A program made the position numbers and the translations under genes. A DNA stretch of 64,000 bases, taken from NCBI RefSeq assembly GCF_030848305.1, contig NZ_CP114598.1, positions 1,922,001 through 1,986,000 on the forward strand, read 5' to 3'. The notes below the pieces were generated by a model. The model ran no database searches. It worked only from the letters and a program-made list of their open reading frames with translations, and was not told where the DNA came from. Numbering within the stretch: position 1 is the first letter of the stretch; each line of letters begins with the position of its first letter. This DNA comes from Akkermansia muciniphila (GTDB lineage: Bacteria; Verrucomicrobiota; Verrucomicrobiia; Verrucomicrobiales; Akkermansiaceae). Positions 19,704 to 34,657 of the stretch are shown here, piece after piece.

Positions 19704-19723
19704 GTTTTTGTTGACCGTATTAA

Positions 19724-21421
19724 ATGATTGCAACCATGAAGTTTACTTCCTGTATTATATCTGCCGTCTGCGGCGCAAGTTTCCTGTTTGCCGGGGCATC
19801 CGCTCAGGGCAACGGTTTCGGCCCTGCTTCCGGAAAGAAGCCCAACATCATCGTTTTCCTGGTAGATGACATGGGCTGGCAGGATACGTCCCTCCCTTTC
19901 TGGTCTGACAGCCAGGGCAATCCGAAGAAAACGTTTTTGAACAGGCGCTACCGGACGCCGAATATGGAGAAGCTGGCTTCCCAGGGCATGACGTTTACGG
20001 ATGCGTATGCCCATCCCCTTTGCACGCCTTCCCGGGTGAGCCTGATGTCCGGCATGAATCCGGCGCGGCACCGCGTGACCTGCTGGGTACGGGAGCAGAA
20101 CGGGACGACGGACGCCAACAGCAGGAGCCTCCAGCCTCCGGACTGGGCGCTGAACGGTCTTCAGCCGGTTGGCACTTCCGCCAGGGGAACGACGAAACGC
20201 CCCATTTCCGGGGAGGATATGCGCTATCATATGACGCGCCCTTTTGTCACAGCGGCCACGCTGCCGGAGATGCTGAAGAAGTGCGGATATGTTACCGTCC
20301 ATTGCGGGAAAGCCCATTTCGGCACGCAGGGGACTCCGGGCTCCAATCCGTTGAATATGGGATTTGATTATAATATCGCGGGTACGGAGATCGGCCATCC
20401 GGCGGATTACCGCGGTTCCAGGCATTACGGAAAGGGGTTCAACCATGTGCGCGGGTTGGATGAGAATAATTATTACCAGGACGATGTATTTTTGACGGAG
20501 GCCCTGACGCAGGAGGCCATTAAACGCCTGGAAGCCATCAGGACCAATCCGGAGGAGGCAGGCAAGCCCTTTTATCTGTACATGGCCCATTACGCTTTGC
20601 ATTCTCCGCTGGATGAGCGCGCTTACGACAAGAGGTTTGCGGATGCCTACAAAAATCCGGAGGACGGCCACACGTGGTCCCGGACGGAGAAGCATTATTC
20701 CGGGCTGATCGAGGGGATGGACAAGAGCCTGGGTGATATCATGACGTACCTCCGGGAGCATCACCTGGATAAAAATACCGTACTGGTGTTTATGTCGGAT
20801 AACGGGGGCTTGTCCATCTCCGGCAGACTGGGCAATGAAGAGGCCAATTATCCTCTTTCCTTCGGCAAGGGGTCGTGCATGGAAGGCGGTATCCGGGAGC
20901 CTATGATTGTTTTCTGGCCAGGCGTGACGAAGGGCGGTTCAAGGTGTGCCGTTCCGGTGGTTATTGACGATTTTTTTCCGACTCTTCTGGATATCGCCGG
21001 ATGCCGGAACGCAAAGGTTCCGCAGAAGCTTGACGGCTTGAGCCTGGTTCCTTTGCTCAAAGGCGGCCGGTTTCCTGAAGACCGCCCCCTTTTGTTCCAC
21101 CAGCCGAATAATTGGGGGGAGGGCAGCCGGCTGGCGCCGCAGTACACTTCTTCCACCGCATTGCGCCAGGGGGATTGGAAACTGATTTACCGCCACTTGA
21201 ACCAACGCTTTGAGTTGTATCATTTAAGGAAAGATATCGGCGAAAAGGAAAATCTGGCTTCCAGGGAGCCGCGTAAAACCAGGGAAATGGCTGCCGTCAT
21301 GGGCAGGTTGCTCCGGGAGAGGAAGGCGCAAATGCCAACCTATAAGAAGGATAACGAGCTGGGCGTTCCTGCCGGGAGTTCCGTCCCGTGGCCCGACCAG
21401 GTGAAAGGGCATGGTTTTTGA
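19724..21421 (+). CDS. Secreted sulfatase (arylsulfatase family, cysteine type)
   Basis: 565 residues with a signal peptide ([24 protein letters not shown] when started at the second ATG, 19736). The metal-binding start [16 protein letters not shown] and the active-site [16 protein letters not shown] identify an S1-family sulfatase whose Cys must be converted to formylglycine by a separate maturase. VHCGKAHFG and the VFMSDNGG block complete the site. Such enzymes desulfate host mucin or glycosaminoglycans, exposing sugars to the glycosidases encoded nearby. The exact sulfate position is not predictable. A GA-rich conserved motif lies at 19687-19703. Confidence 0.92.
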   Translation: MIATMKFTSCIISAVCGASFLFAGASAQGNGFGPASGKKPNIIVFLVDDMGWQDTSLPFWSDSQGNPKKTFLNRRYRTPNMEKLASQGMTFTDAYAHPLCTPSRVSLMSGMNPARHRVTCWVREQNGTTDANSRSLQPPDWALNGLQPVGTSARGTTKRPISGEDMRYHMTRPFVTAATLPEMLKKCGYVTVHCGKAHFGTQGTPGSNPLNMGFDYNIAGTEIGHPADYRGSRHYGKGFNHVRGLDENNYYQDDVFLTEALTQEAIKRLEAIRTNPEEAGKPFYLYMAHYALHSPLDERAYDKRFADAYKNPEDGHTWSRTEKHYSGLIEGMDKSLGDIMTYLREHHLDKNTVLVFMSDNGGLSISGRLGNEEANYPLSFGKGSCMEGGIREPMIVFWPGVTKGGSRCAVPVVIDDFFPTLLDIAGCRNAKVPQKLDGLSLVPLLKGGRFPEDRPLLFHQPNNWGEGSRLAPQYTSSTALRQGDWKLIYRHLNQRFELYHLRKDIGEKENLASREPRKTREMAAVMGRLLRERKAQMPTYKKDNELGVPAGSSVPWPDQVKGHGF

Positions 21422-21677
21422 TGCTTCGCCATAACGTTTTTCCAAAGTTTTTTCATGAACCCCGGCAGGATTCGCCTCCGCCGGGCGGGACAGGTTGAGA
21501 CCGGAAGATCCCTCGCTTCCTTTTCAGGAGTTTTTGCTCCAGTCCGGATCAGGGATGAAGGAACATTTTTTTATTTCCGACTGCAGGATCATCGCTCTTC
21601 CGTGAATGAAGACCGTTATCGCTTTTCCCGGAACAGGGGAGGTAAGGAGGGCGGAAACGGGGCCGGGAGGAATAAAA
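21422..21677. other. Non-coding stretch downstream of the sulfatase
   Basis: No supported gene. A purine-rich plus-strand frame (21455-21724) runs across the opposing terminator and has no recognisable domain, so I do not call it. Confidence 0.5.
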
Positions 21678-21712
21678 AAACGCCCCGACGGGTATGGCGT
21701 CGAGGCGTGGCA
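21678..21712 (-). terminator. Intrinsic terminator of the lipoprotein gene
   Basis: Minus-strand 10-bp stem (CGCCTCGACG / CGTCGGGGCG) with a short loop, followed by seven T residues, 35 bp past the stop of the lipoprotein gene. Confidence 0.85.
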
Positions 21713-21747
21713 GGGTTTAAATAACGAAGTTCCCTGAAAGGGAGGGA

Positions 21748-22482
21748 TTAAAAATCGTCGGTGACGGCGGCATCATCCGTTGCCGCGGCATCTTCGCTTT
21801 CAGCAGCGCTGTCTGCGGAGGAAGCTTCCGTATCGTCAGCAGGAGTTTCGTCCGTGGCGCCGGGTTCAGAAGCGGCCGCTGCGGCAGATTTGGCGGCGGG
21901 CGCTGCGCCCGGAGCGGTTCCCTTGGGCGGGACAACTACCTTCATGGCCGGAGGGACAGGGACGGGGGTTTCCAGTCCGTCAGCCTTGCGGGTGCTGACG
22001 CGGAGGCCATCGGCATAAGCCAGGTTTTTCAGGATGGCGTAACCCAGCGCGGGAGCCCGGTCCGTCGTGTTGACCAGCATCTTGAAGTGGTTGTTGACGG
22101 ACATCTTGCGGGCGTCCTCGCCATTGCGGAAGGGAATGACGCCCATCATGTTGCCGGCATTGTCAATGCAGATCGCCCAGAAGGAGCGGTCTACCTGGAT
22201 GAAGTACTGCGGGCGGATGTAGTCCATTGTTTTCCATTCAGCGCCCTTGATGTATTCTTCCATGGCGCGGCGCGCGTTGGCCGGCATGCTGCCCCAGTCG
22301 GCGTAAACCCGGGCGGTCAGCGTTTCGCGGCCGTTGTAGCCGTGCACGGATACGTTCTGGGCAGTAGCGAATTGACGGGCATAGCTCTCGGGAGAGGCTG
22401 GTTGGCAAGAGCTGGTGAAGAGCGCTGCCCCGGCGGTCAGGATGCAGGCTGCTGCAGTAGTGAAGGGATGAATGTTAGTCAT
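21748..22482 (-). CDS. Putative lipoprotein with acidic, alanine-rich tail
   Basis: 244 residues from the ATG at 22482 (MTNIHPFTTAAACI); an upstream in-frame ATG exists at 22527. A lipobox is visible at ALFTSSC, so the mature protein should begin at that Cys and sit in a membrane. The middle 130 residues (YARQFATAQ...VSTRKADGL) are an unrecognised globular domain. The last 60 residues are proline/alanine then Ala-Asp-Glu-Ser repeats, likely disordered. No function assigned. It has its own terminator. Confidence 0.65.
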   Translation of the reverse strand: MTNIHPFTTAAACILTAGAALFTSSCQPASPESYARQFATAQNVSVHGYNGRETLTARVYADWGSMPANARRAMEEYIKGAEWKTMDYIRPQYFIQVDRSFWAICIDNAGNMMGVIPFRNGEDARKMSVNNHFKMLVNTTDRAPALGYAILKNLAYADGLRVSTRKADGLETPVPVPPAMKVVVPPKGTAPGAAPAAKSAAAAASEPGATDETPADDTEASSADSAAESEDAAATDDAAVTDDF

Positions 22483-22703
22483 GGCAATCGCAATGGTTAC
22501 GTTATAAAAGAGGAAAATACCTCCCATTTCAAGGAAAAGAATGCGGGAAGCAGCGATTTGTGGCGTTTTTTGACGTTTCCGTTTGACGCGGGCGGGAGCG
22601 GGTGCGACAGGCGGCTCCCACGCATCCGCCTGGGAGGTATGATGGTATATTACTAAAATTTTTCTCGCAAATCGTTCTGAATCGCTTAGGTTGTCGTTGC
22701 TTT

Positions 22704-23906
22704 ATGTCCGCCTTTATCGTCAGCCTGCCGGCCCTGGAACGCAACGCTCTTATCCTGAGGGATGTGGCGGATGACGCGGGGTGCCGTATCGTTCTGGCGC
22801 TGAAGGGGTTTTCCTGCTGGTCCTGTTTTGAGGCCCTGTCCCCCTGGCTGGACGGCTGCTGCGCTTCCGGCCTGTGGGAAGCGCGGCTGGCCCGGCGCAG
22901 GTTCGGGAAGCATGTGCTGACGTATTCTCCCGGTCATGCGCCGGAGGAAATAGCGGAGCTGGCGGAGATTTCCAGCCATCTTGATTTTAACAGCCTGACG
23001 CAGTGGGCCCGTTTCCGGGAGGAAGTGATGCGGCATCCCCGCTTTGCTTCCGGTGAATTGAAATGCGGCCTGCGCGTCAATCCCCAATGTTCCACAGGGC
23101 ATACGCCCATGTATGATCCCTGCGCTCCCGGTTCCCGCCTGGGCGTGACGCCGGACATGATGCAGGGGGCGGATCTGTCCGGCATTTCCGGTCTTCATTT
23201 CCATACTTTGTGCGAACAGGGAGCGGATGACCTGGCAGTGACGGTGGATGCGGTGGAGTGCCACTTCGGCCATCTTCTGCGCCGCCCGGAGATTTCCTGG
23301 TTGAATATGGGAGGAGGGCATTGGATTACCAAACCCGATTATGACCGGAAGCAGCTGGCGGCGCTTATCCGCCGCATCCGTGAACGCTACGGCGTGGAGG
23401 TGTGGCTGGAACCGGGAGAGGCCGCGGCCATTCATACCGGAGTGCTGCGGTGCCGGGTGCTGGATCTTTTTTCCTCGGAGGGGGTGAATCATGCCATTCT
23501 GGATGTTTCCGCATCCGCCCATATGCCTGATACGCTGGAAATGCCTTATCGGCCGGATGTGTTCCAGATTGTAAGTGACGCTTCCCCCCGTTCCGAGCAG
23601 CAGCCCGCTGTACGGATGGAAGGGGAGAGTTATGCGCTGGCGGGGAAGGCCGGGGAAGGAGCCTATACATACCGGCTGGGCGCACCCACGTGCCTGGCGG
23701 GAGACCGGATTGGGGATTATTCCTTCGCGGAGCCTCTGGCGGTGGGAGACGAACTCGTGTTTGACGATATGGCGCATTATACGATGGTGAAGACCACGTT
23801 TTTCAACGGCGTGCGCCATCCGGACATCGCCATTCAGAGAAAAGACGGTTCCGTGGAGACGGTGCGCCGTTTTTCCTATGAAGATTTTGAAGCCCGCCTG
23901 GGCTAA
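22704..23906 (+). CDS. nspC: Carboxynorspermidine decarboxylase
   Basis: 400 residues from the ATG at 22704 (MSAFIVSLPALERNALILR). Fold III PLP decarboxylase related to alanine racemase: the PLP lysine sits in IVLALKGFSCW, the glycine-rich phosphate site is WLNMGGGHWITK, and the C-terminal LAGDRIGDYSF block and FNGVRHPDIAIQ are typical of NspC. It decarboxylates carboxynorspermidine or carboxyspermidine to give norspermidine or spermidine. It lies 23 bp before arginine decarboxylase, so the pair forms a polyamine unit. The matching carboxyspermidine dehydrogenase is not in the window. Confidence 0.9.
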   Translation: MSAFIVSLPALERNALILRDVADDAGCRIVLALKGFSCWSCFEALSPWLDGCCASGLWEARLARRRFGKHVLTYSPGHAPEEIAELAEISSHLDFNSLTQWARFREEVMRHPRFASGELKCGLRVNPQCSTGHTPMYDPCAPGSRLGVTPDMMQGADLSGISGLHFHTLCEQGADDLAVTVDAVECHFGHLLRRPEISWLNMGGGHWITKPDYDRKQLAALIRRIRERYGVEVWLEPGEAAAIHTGVLRCRVLDLFSSEGVNHAILDVSASAHMPDTLEMPYRPDVFQIVSDASPRSEQQPAVRMEGESYALAGKAGEGAYTYRLGAPTCLAGDRIGDYSFAEPLAVGDELVFDDMAHYTMVKTTFFNGVRHPDIAIQRKDGSVETVRRFSYEDFEARLG

Positions 23907-23929
23907 AACATTTGACCAGACAAATTGAC

Positions 23930-25867
23930 ATGGCAGCAGCTAAAGAAGGCATCAAGCAGAAAGTCCGCGGATGGAGTCACCATGATTCCGCAGATTTGTA
24001 CGGCATTGACGATTGGGGGAACGGTTATTTCCGCATCAGCAAAAAGGGAGAGGTTACCGTACGCCTGAATGACGAGGATGGCGGGAAGAAGGATGTCAGC
24101 CTGTGCGATTTGCTGGAGGGTCTGAAGGAGCGCGGGACTACCGTTCCCGTTCTGTTCCGGTTCCGGGATTTGCTGCGCAGCCGTATTGCGGAGCTGAACG
24201 ACAGTTTCCGGAAAGCAATCAAGGAGGCGGGGTATCAGGGTAAGTACCAGGGCGTTTACCCCATTAAGGTAAACCAGCAGCGCCAGGTGGTGGAGGAGAT
24301 TGCGGAGTTCGGCACCAAGTATGATTACGGTCTGGAGGCCGGTTCCAAGCCGGAGCTGATAGCCGCCATGGCCCACATGAATAATCCGAATGCCTATCTG
24401 ATTTGCAACGGGTACAAGGATGACGAGTTCATTGACCTGGCGTTGACGGCCCAGAAGATGGGGCTGAATATTTTTATCGTTCTGGAAATGCCTTCCGAGC
24501 TGGACGTTATTCTGGAGCGCGCCAGGAGAATGGATATCCGCCCCAATCTGGGCGTGCGCGTCAAGCTGGCCGCCAAAGGTTCCGGCTTGTGGCAGGAATC
24601 CGCGGGGGACAAGTCCGTTTTTGGACTGAACGCGGCTCAGGTGGTGGATGTGGTGGATAAGCTGAAGCAGGTGGATGCGCTGGACTGCCTGAAGCTGCTC
24701 CATTATCATCAGGGTTCCCAGATTCCAAATATTTCCGTGGTGCGCGAGGGGCTGACGGAAGCGGTCCGCATTTACGTGGACCTGGTGAAGGAGGGGGCTC
24801 CATTGGGCACGCTGGACATGGGCGGCGGCCTGGCCGTGGATTATGACGGTTCCAAGACGAATTTCCATTCTTCCTGCAATTATTCCATTGCGGAGTTTGC
24901 CCGTGACGTGGTGGAGGTGGTGGGGGACATGTGTTCCAAGTACGGGGTTCCCCATCCCACGCTGGTGACGGAGTCCGGACGGGCCGTGGTGGCTTATTAT
25001 TCCGTGCTGGTGTTCAACGTGCTGGATGTGACGAGCGCTCCCGGCGAGGAACCTCCGCCCGAACTTCCGGAAGACGCTCCGGAATTGTTGAAGGCTTTTG
25101 CGGATACGGACAGGACGCTGGCCAGGAAGAATATGCAGGAGTGTTATAATGACGCCTGTTATTACCGGGATCAGCTTCGCGCCCAGTTTTTTTACGGGAA
25201 TGCCACCCTGCGGCAGCGCGGGCTGGGAGAGGCCTATTACTGGCATATCCTGAGCCGCATTTCCCGCATGCTGGCGGAAATGGAGACCATTCCGGAAGAT
25301 CTCAGGGAACTTTCCTGCTCCATGGTGGACTTTTATTACGGTAATTTTTCACTGTTCCAGTCTCTTCCTGATTCCTGGGCCATACGCCAGCTTTTCCCCG
25401 TGATGCCTCTGCACCGTTTGAATGAGCGGCCCACGAATAAGGCCGTCTTGGCGGACATCACGTGCGATTGCGACGGAAAGATAGACCAGTTCATTGACCG
25501 TGAGGATGTGGCAACCGCCCTCCCTCTGCATGCCATCAAACCCGGCGAGGACGATTATTACATAGGCGTGTTCCTGGTAGGAGCCTATCAGGAGACCCTG
25601 GGGGATTTGCATAACCTGCTGGGAGACACGAATGTGGTTGGCGTGCATCTGGAAGGCGGCCGTCCCGTTTATACCCATGAAGTGGAGGGCGACACGGTGT
25701 CCGATGTTCTTTCCTACGTGGAGTATGATCCCAAGGAGTTGATCAACAAGTTCCGCACGTTTGCGGAGCAGGCCGTAGCCGAGGGGAACATATCTCCGTC
25801 CGAACGCCGGAGGGCCCTGGAAGTGTTCCGTTCCGGATTGAATGGATACACTTATTACGAGCTGTAG
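23930..25867 (+). CDS. speA: Biosynthetic arginine decarboxylase
   Basis: 645 residues from the ATG at 23930 (MAAAKEGIKQK), the usual SpeA length; a TTG at 23912 is possible. PLP-binding block GVYPIKVNQQRQVVEEI (Lys), the HYHQGSQIPNI block, GGGLAVDYDGS, and the C-terminal ITCDCDGKIDQFI. It converts arginine to agmatine, the first step of the agmatine route to putrescine. Together with nspC it points to spermidine made through the carboxyspermidine pathway. A hairpin at 25946-25966 that overlaps the 3' end of the opposing integrase gene may terminate it. Confidence 0.95.
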   Translation: MAAAKEGIKQKVRGWSHHDSADLYGIDDWGNGYFRISKKGEVTVRLNDEDGGKKDVSLCDLLEGLKERGTTVPVLFRFRDLLRSRIAELNDSFRKAIKEAGYQGKYQGVYPIKVNQQRQVVEEIAEFGTKYDYGLEAGSKPELIAAMAHMNNPNAYLICNGYKDDEFIDLALTAQKMGLNIFIVLEMPSELDVILERARRMDIRPNLGVRVKLAAKGSGLWQESAGDKSVFGLNAAQVVDVVDKLKQVDALDCLKLLHYHQGSQIPNISVVREGLTEAVRIYVDLVKEGAPLGTLDMGGGLAVDYDGSKTNFHSSCNYSIAEFARDVVEVVGDMCSKYGVPHPTLVTESGRAVVAYYSVLVFNVLDVTSAPGEEPPPELPEDAPELLKAFADTDRTLARKNMQECYNDACYYRDQLRAQFFYGNATLRQRGLGEAYYWHILSRISRMLAEMETIPEDLRELSCSMVDFYYGNFSLFQSLPDSWAIRQLFPVMPLHRLNERPTNKAVLADITCDCDGKIDQFIDREDVATALPLHAIKPGEDDYYIGVFLVGAYQETLGDLHNLLGDTNVVGVHLEGGRPVYTHEVEGDTVSDVLSYVEYDPKELINKFRTFAEQAVAEGNISPSERRRALEVFRSGLNGYTYYEL

Positions 25868-25938
25868 GAAACAGCCTTGTTTTTTTGCTTCGGCAGGGAG
25901 CGTTTGTCCCGTTCCGGCGCGTTTTCCTTTGTTGCGGA

Positions 25939-27039
25939 TCAGAAGGCCGCCGGTTCTTCCGGCGGTTTCGTTTCTTCAATGACCTTGGCCGGCGTCAGAG
26001 CCCAGAAGCGCGTGGCCGTTTGCGGGGAGATGCCTTTCATGTTCAGGTACCGCGTACGGAGCAGGGAGGAGGAACGATGCCCCATTTCCATTTGCAACAG
26101 GTTGTAGTCCTTGAAGTGCTTGGCGTGGTAGCTGGCGTAAGTGTGCCGCAGGCAGTCCGGCATCCATGATTTTTTTCTTCCTCCCCAGCCGGCTTTTTTC
26201 CGGATTTTGCGCCACTTGATGGTCCACCCTTTCGGGCAGATGGGGGAACAGGGACCGGGTTTGGTCCTGTCACGGCAGAATTTGAGCCATTTGGCGAGTA
26301 CGGGCAGGATGGTGACGTGTCTGGCGCCGCCGGTTTTGGTGTGTTTGGAGTTCAGGATGACGCAGCCGTCGCGGATAGCGATGTTTTCCCAGAGCAGGCG
26401 TTCCACTTCCTGCGGACGGATGCCTGCAAAGATCATCAGAGCCGCTCCAGCTGCGCAACTCCCGTCAAATTTTTCCATGGACGCTTTGAGAAGCCGGGTA
26501 ATTTCCTTCAGCGTCAGGGCAGGAATTTCCTGTTCCTGCAGGAAAGGCGTGTCCACGCGGAGGATGGGATTCTCGTCACACCATCCACGTTTGACGGAGA
26601 AAGAGAAGATGCCGCTCAGGATGAGCCTGGCCTTATGCCTCTGCCGGGATGTGGTAAAGGTATTCATCAGGATGTTCTGGCATTCCTCCACGTTCAGACT
26701 GCGCAGGGAGGTCTGTTCCAGTTCCGGATTGCTCTTTTTGAGCTTGTGGATGATGCTCCTGATATCCGTCAGCGTTCGGGGACGGCGGTGGCTTTTGGAA
26801 CGCAGGCATTCCACGGCCGCCGTACCGAAGCTGACGGTTTGACGCTTGTTTTTAATGGCATTCAGCCCCAGGGAGACGACTTCCCGGCACCGGGTAATGG
26901 TGCAGATTTCATCCCCCAGGGCTTCCTTGATTTCCAATACCAGCCTTGCAGCCTGGATCAGGGTGACTGATTCCCCTTCCAGAAGCGCGGCTCCGACATA
27001 TTTCAATTTGTTTGTATTCGGTGCTTTTTTCATGTTCAT
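25939..27039 (-). CDS. Tyrosine recombinase / phage-type integrase
   Basis: 366 residues from the ATG at 27039 (MNMKKAPNTNK). An N-terminal SAM-like DNA-binding domain (about 70-170) and a catalytic domain with Arg in GIRPQEVERL, Lys in HTKTGGARH, box II PDCLRHTYAS, His in MGHRSSSLL, and the Tyr in RTRYLNMKG. The usual His of the HxLRH box is Asp here (PDCLRH), a variation I have seen described in other tyrosine recombinases but that may affect activity. No excisionase, phage genes or flanking repeat sites were recognised, so it is a solitary integrase or a remnant of an element. Confidence 0.85.
   Translation of the reverse strand: MNMKKAPNTNKLKYVGAALLEGESVTLIQAARLVLEIKEALGDEICTITRCREVVSLGLNAIKNKRQTVSFGTAAVECLRSKSHRRPRTLTDIRSIIHKLKKSNPELEQTSLRSLNVEECQNILMNTFTTSRQRHKARLILSGIFSFSVKRGWCDENPILRVDTPFLQEQEIPALTLKEITRLLKASMEKFDGSCAAGAALMIFAGIRPQEVERLLWENIAIRDGCVILNSKHTKTGGARHVTILPVLAKWLKFCRDRTKPGPCSPICPKGWTIKWRKIRKKAGWGGRKKSWMPDCLRHTYASYHAKHFKDYNLLQMEMGHRSSSLLRTRYLNMKGISPQTATRFWALTPAKVIEETKPPEEPAAF
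25946..25966 (+). terminator. Hairpin downstream of speA, inside the integrase 3' end
   Basis: 8-bp stem (GCCGCCGG / CCGGCGGT) with a 5-base loop followed by TTCGTTTCTTC, 79 bp after the speA stop. It overlaps the last codons of the opposing integrase gene, so its role is inferred from position only. Confidence 0.4.
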
Positions 27040-27361
27040 TTCTCGTGTTTGTCCAAACACGGTTTTAATGAAAAAGGCCATTCTTATAATGAGGAAAACT
27101 TATGCTTACCACTAGAAAAAGCGTAACCGTCAAGGATATGTTGTTACTTATGTTTTCTTTGAACCGGACGGAAAATCAAAGTTTCTGATGGTACAGGAAC
27201 CGAAAATGTGAGAAAGCGCGGTATCCTGTGTTGAATGTCAACATGGACGCGGCTTGTCCGGGCCGAGTAGATTTTTTGTGGAAAAGGGGGGGGGAAGAAA
27301 CGGCTGCATGAAAGTATTTTACCCGGTTGAACGTATATGGAACATACCGCTTTTCTATACC
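27040..27361. other. Intergenic region between integrase and first GH2 gene
   Basis: Divergent promoter space; a G-run (GGGGGGGG, near 27288) and an AT-rich stretch are visible but no clear promoter or gene. The start of the GH2 gene is assigned at 27362, although the frame stays open to 27254. Confidence 0.4.
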
Positions 27362-33002
<5,641 letters not shown>

Positions 33003-33252
33003 TTGCTTCTAAGAAGCCCCTTTGAGTTTTTTTACAAGTTCTAATGCGTCTTCCATTGTTATGAACATGCGCATGAAATTTGATTGGAAAGACTTGAAAT
33101 TATACTTTTTATAAAATTTTTCGGAATTATCCCTTTTAATCTTGTTACCCCTCTCCTACTTCGTAGGGAAAGAGAATATAGATATTTGCTGGAAGAGGTT
33201 GTGTCGTTTTTGATTTTGTCAAATAATAAGAAATTGGTATTATTTCGAAAAG
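33003..33252. other. AT-rich left end of the element, no supported gene
   Basis: A 64-codon plus-strand frame (33084-33278) exists but is composed of runs of hydrophobic and basic residues and ends inside a terminator hairpin, so I do not call it a gene. Confidence 0.4.
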
Positions 33253-33292
33253 AAAAGCGCTACCTCACTTTTTCATGAGGTAGTGCTTTTTA
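33253..33292. terminator. Bidirectional-looking hairpin inside the element
   Basis: AAAGCGCTACCTCA pairs with TGAGGTAGTGCTTT (one or two wobbles) around a short loop, with T runs on both sides, so it could stop transcription from either direction. It follows the leftward two-gene unit. Confidence 0.6.
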
Positions 33293-33310
33293 ACTTGTAA
33301 AGAGGAGAGG

Positions 33311-33399
33311 CTTCCAAAGACGTATGTTACACTATCGTGTAGTTCAAAAGTGCGTGTGTTATACATACTACACGATAGTGTAACATACGTCTTTGGAAG
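33311..33399. repeat. Perfect 33-bp inverted repeat with 23-bp spacer
   Basis: Arms at 33311-33343 and 33367-33399 are exact reverse complements. Each arm contains the near-palindrome TACAC-GATA-GTGTA. It starts 28 bp after the stop of the leftward 215-residue gene, so its RNA would form a very stable hairpin. The nine bases TACACGATA recur at about 34387, near the start of that two-gene unit. It could be a terminator, a recombination site or an operator pair. Confidence 0.85.
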
Positions 33400-33426
33400 A
33401 AACAATATTGAAAAATGTCATTGCCT

Positions 33427-34074
33427 TTAAAAGCAAGCGATAACGCCTTCAACAATACTTTGTAATTTCGGACAACCGACTGAAATAGTAATGAGAGAAG
33501 AAAGAATCACCGAAGCAATCCACAGTAAAGCCTTCAAACCAAATTTAACACAATATTTCCTTTTTGCCCAATTAATATCTGATATTTTAGAATTAATATG
33601 GTCGTATAGCTCAGTATATTGATTATAGGCGTCTTCGTATTTTTTCAGAGATTTTGTTTTATCGATTCCTTCTATTTTTTTAGCCTCTCTAACTGAGAAA
33701 ATAGCTTCATTGTGCAATTTTTTGTAAGTGACGTAAAATTGTCCATTATCTACTACAAATAAATCGACACGCTTAGTCCTTTTCTCAAAATTTTTAACAT
33801 AATCAGATAAATGAATATTAAGGTATTTATAACAATCCAAAATTATTCTCCAAATATGTCCTTCCGCTTTTGCAATTTCATCTTTAATAGTTTCGGGCTT
33901 TAAATCAGGAATATAGCATCTAGCTATATGGTCATGTAAAGCACGAATTTCATTAAAAAGTTCTATAGGAAATTTTTCGTATTTCGCTTCTATATCCGCT
34001 ATCAATAATTTGATAGTATTATTATATGTCGTATAGAGATTCTCTATACGTGATAAATAATCAGAGGAAAGCAT
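33427..34074 (-). CDS. Helical protein with C-terminal membrane span, function unknown
   Basis: 215 residues, AT-rich coding unlike neighbours. Largely alpha-helical; residues about 45-55 read EIRALHDHIARC, which contains R-x4-H, the spacing seen in HEPN ribonuclease motifs. A hydrophobic helix near the C terminus (ALLWIASVILSSLITISVG, about 182-200) predicts a membrane anchor. Its ATG is 1 bp after the stop of the small upstream gene, so translation is probably coupled. The small-plus-larger arrangement, AT richness and mobile setting resemble toxin/antitoxin or abortive-infection modules, but no family is recognised and the HEPN reading is weak. Confidence 0.55.
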   Translation of the reverse strand: MLSSDYLSRIENLYTTYNNTIKLLIADIEAKYEKFPIELFNEIRALHDHIARCYIPDLKPETIKDEIAKAEGHIWRIILDCYKYLNIHLSDYVKNFEKRTKRVDLFVVDNGQFYVTYKKLHNEAIFSVREAKKIEGIDKTKSLKKYEDAYNQYTELYDHINSKISDINWAKRKYCVKFGLKALLWIASVILSSLITISVGCPKLQSIVEGVIACF

Positions 34075-34075
34075 T

Positions 34076-34324
34076 TTATATTTTAGCTATTTTTTTATCA
34101 AGATTAAATCTTAAAAATCTTGAAAGAGCTAAATATACAGAACCTCTTCCAACTAGTGGAAATCTATTGCGTTTTGTGTCTAATTTTAGTTTCTTGCCAA
34201 TTTTAGACTCTACAGCCGCATCTAATTCAGAGGCATCCATCTCTAATATTCTAGATACAGGCACTCCAACAGAACGAGCAATCGCCTGCTTAGTTTCCTC
34301 ATTCAAAGATATTTTAGGTAACAT
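34076..34324 (-). CDS. Small protein preceding the membrane-anchored gene; antitoxin-like by position
   Basis: 82 residues (MLPKISLNEETKQAIAR...), with a helical N-terminal half (EETKQAIARSVGVPVSRILEMD) and a basic C-terminal end (RFLRFNLDKKIAKI). It forms an operon with the 215-residue gene (1-bp gap). A consensus-like TTGACA lies about 45 bp upstream on the minus strand, near a TACACGATA sequence that also occurs in the 33-bp inverted repeat. No domain recognised; the antitoxin or regulator role is inferred only from gene order and size. Confidence 0.5.
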   Translation of the reverse strand: MLPKISLNEETKQAIARSVGVPVSRILEMDASELDAAVESKIGKKLKLDTKRNRFPLVGRGSVYLALSRFLRFNLDKKIAKI

Positions 34325-34413
34325 GATGCTCTCTACAATAAGTACCTCTTCAAAATGGATTATTCATAAAATATGTCAACTAATATTACACGATATTATC
34401 TATATGACGCATA

Positions 34414-34533
34414 TTATCCATTGATTGACGATTTTTCAACCTTCTCCTCCACAGTCCCCAAAATCCATTCCTCCACCGCCAATCCTTCTTTGACGGCCCG
34501 CTTGACCATCTCATTTAGAGTAGAATTTTTCAT
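34414..34533 (-). pseudogene. Fragment of a ribbon-helix-helix-like protein
   Basis: A 39-codon frame (MKNSTLNEMVKRAVKEG...) that stays open upstream, without an ATG, for about 24 more codons to a stop near 34605 (ending LESQIVVR). The joined reading resembles the C-terminal part of the regulator at 34658-35014 (both have an N-x3-L-N-x2-V-x2-AV-x4-VEE pattern). It lies just downstream of that gene on the same strand. I read it as a decayed or diverged copy of the same DNA-binding segment; a TTG start giving 47 residues is also possible. Confidence 0.4.
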
Positions 34534-34657
34534 TCGAACGACGATTTGTGATTCCAATTCCGAATTGGGTAATCGACATTCATCAGGTGTACAAGGAGTC
34601 TCTCACGTTGAGAGTCTCTAAATACCTAGATAGCCACTCATTTCCGAGCCTTTCTTT

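Noticed and set aside
21455-21724. 89-codon plus-strand frame after the sulfatase
   Set aside because: Arg/Gly-rich, no homology seen, and it crosses the terminator of the opposing lipoprotein gene.
33084-33278. 64-codon plus-strand frame in the element
   Set aside because: Composition is low-complexity, no domain, and it runs into a terminator hairpin.
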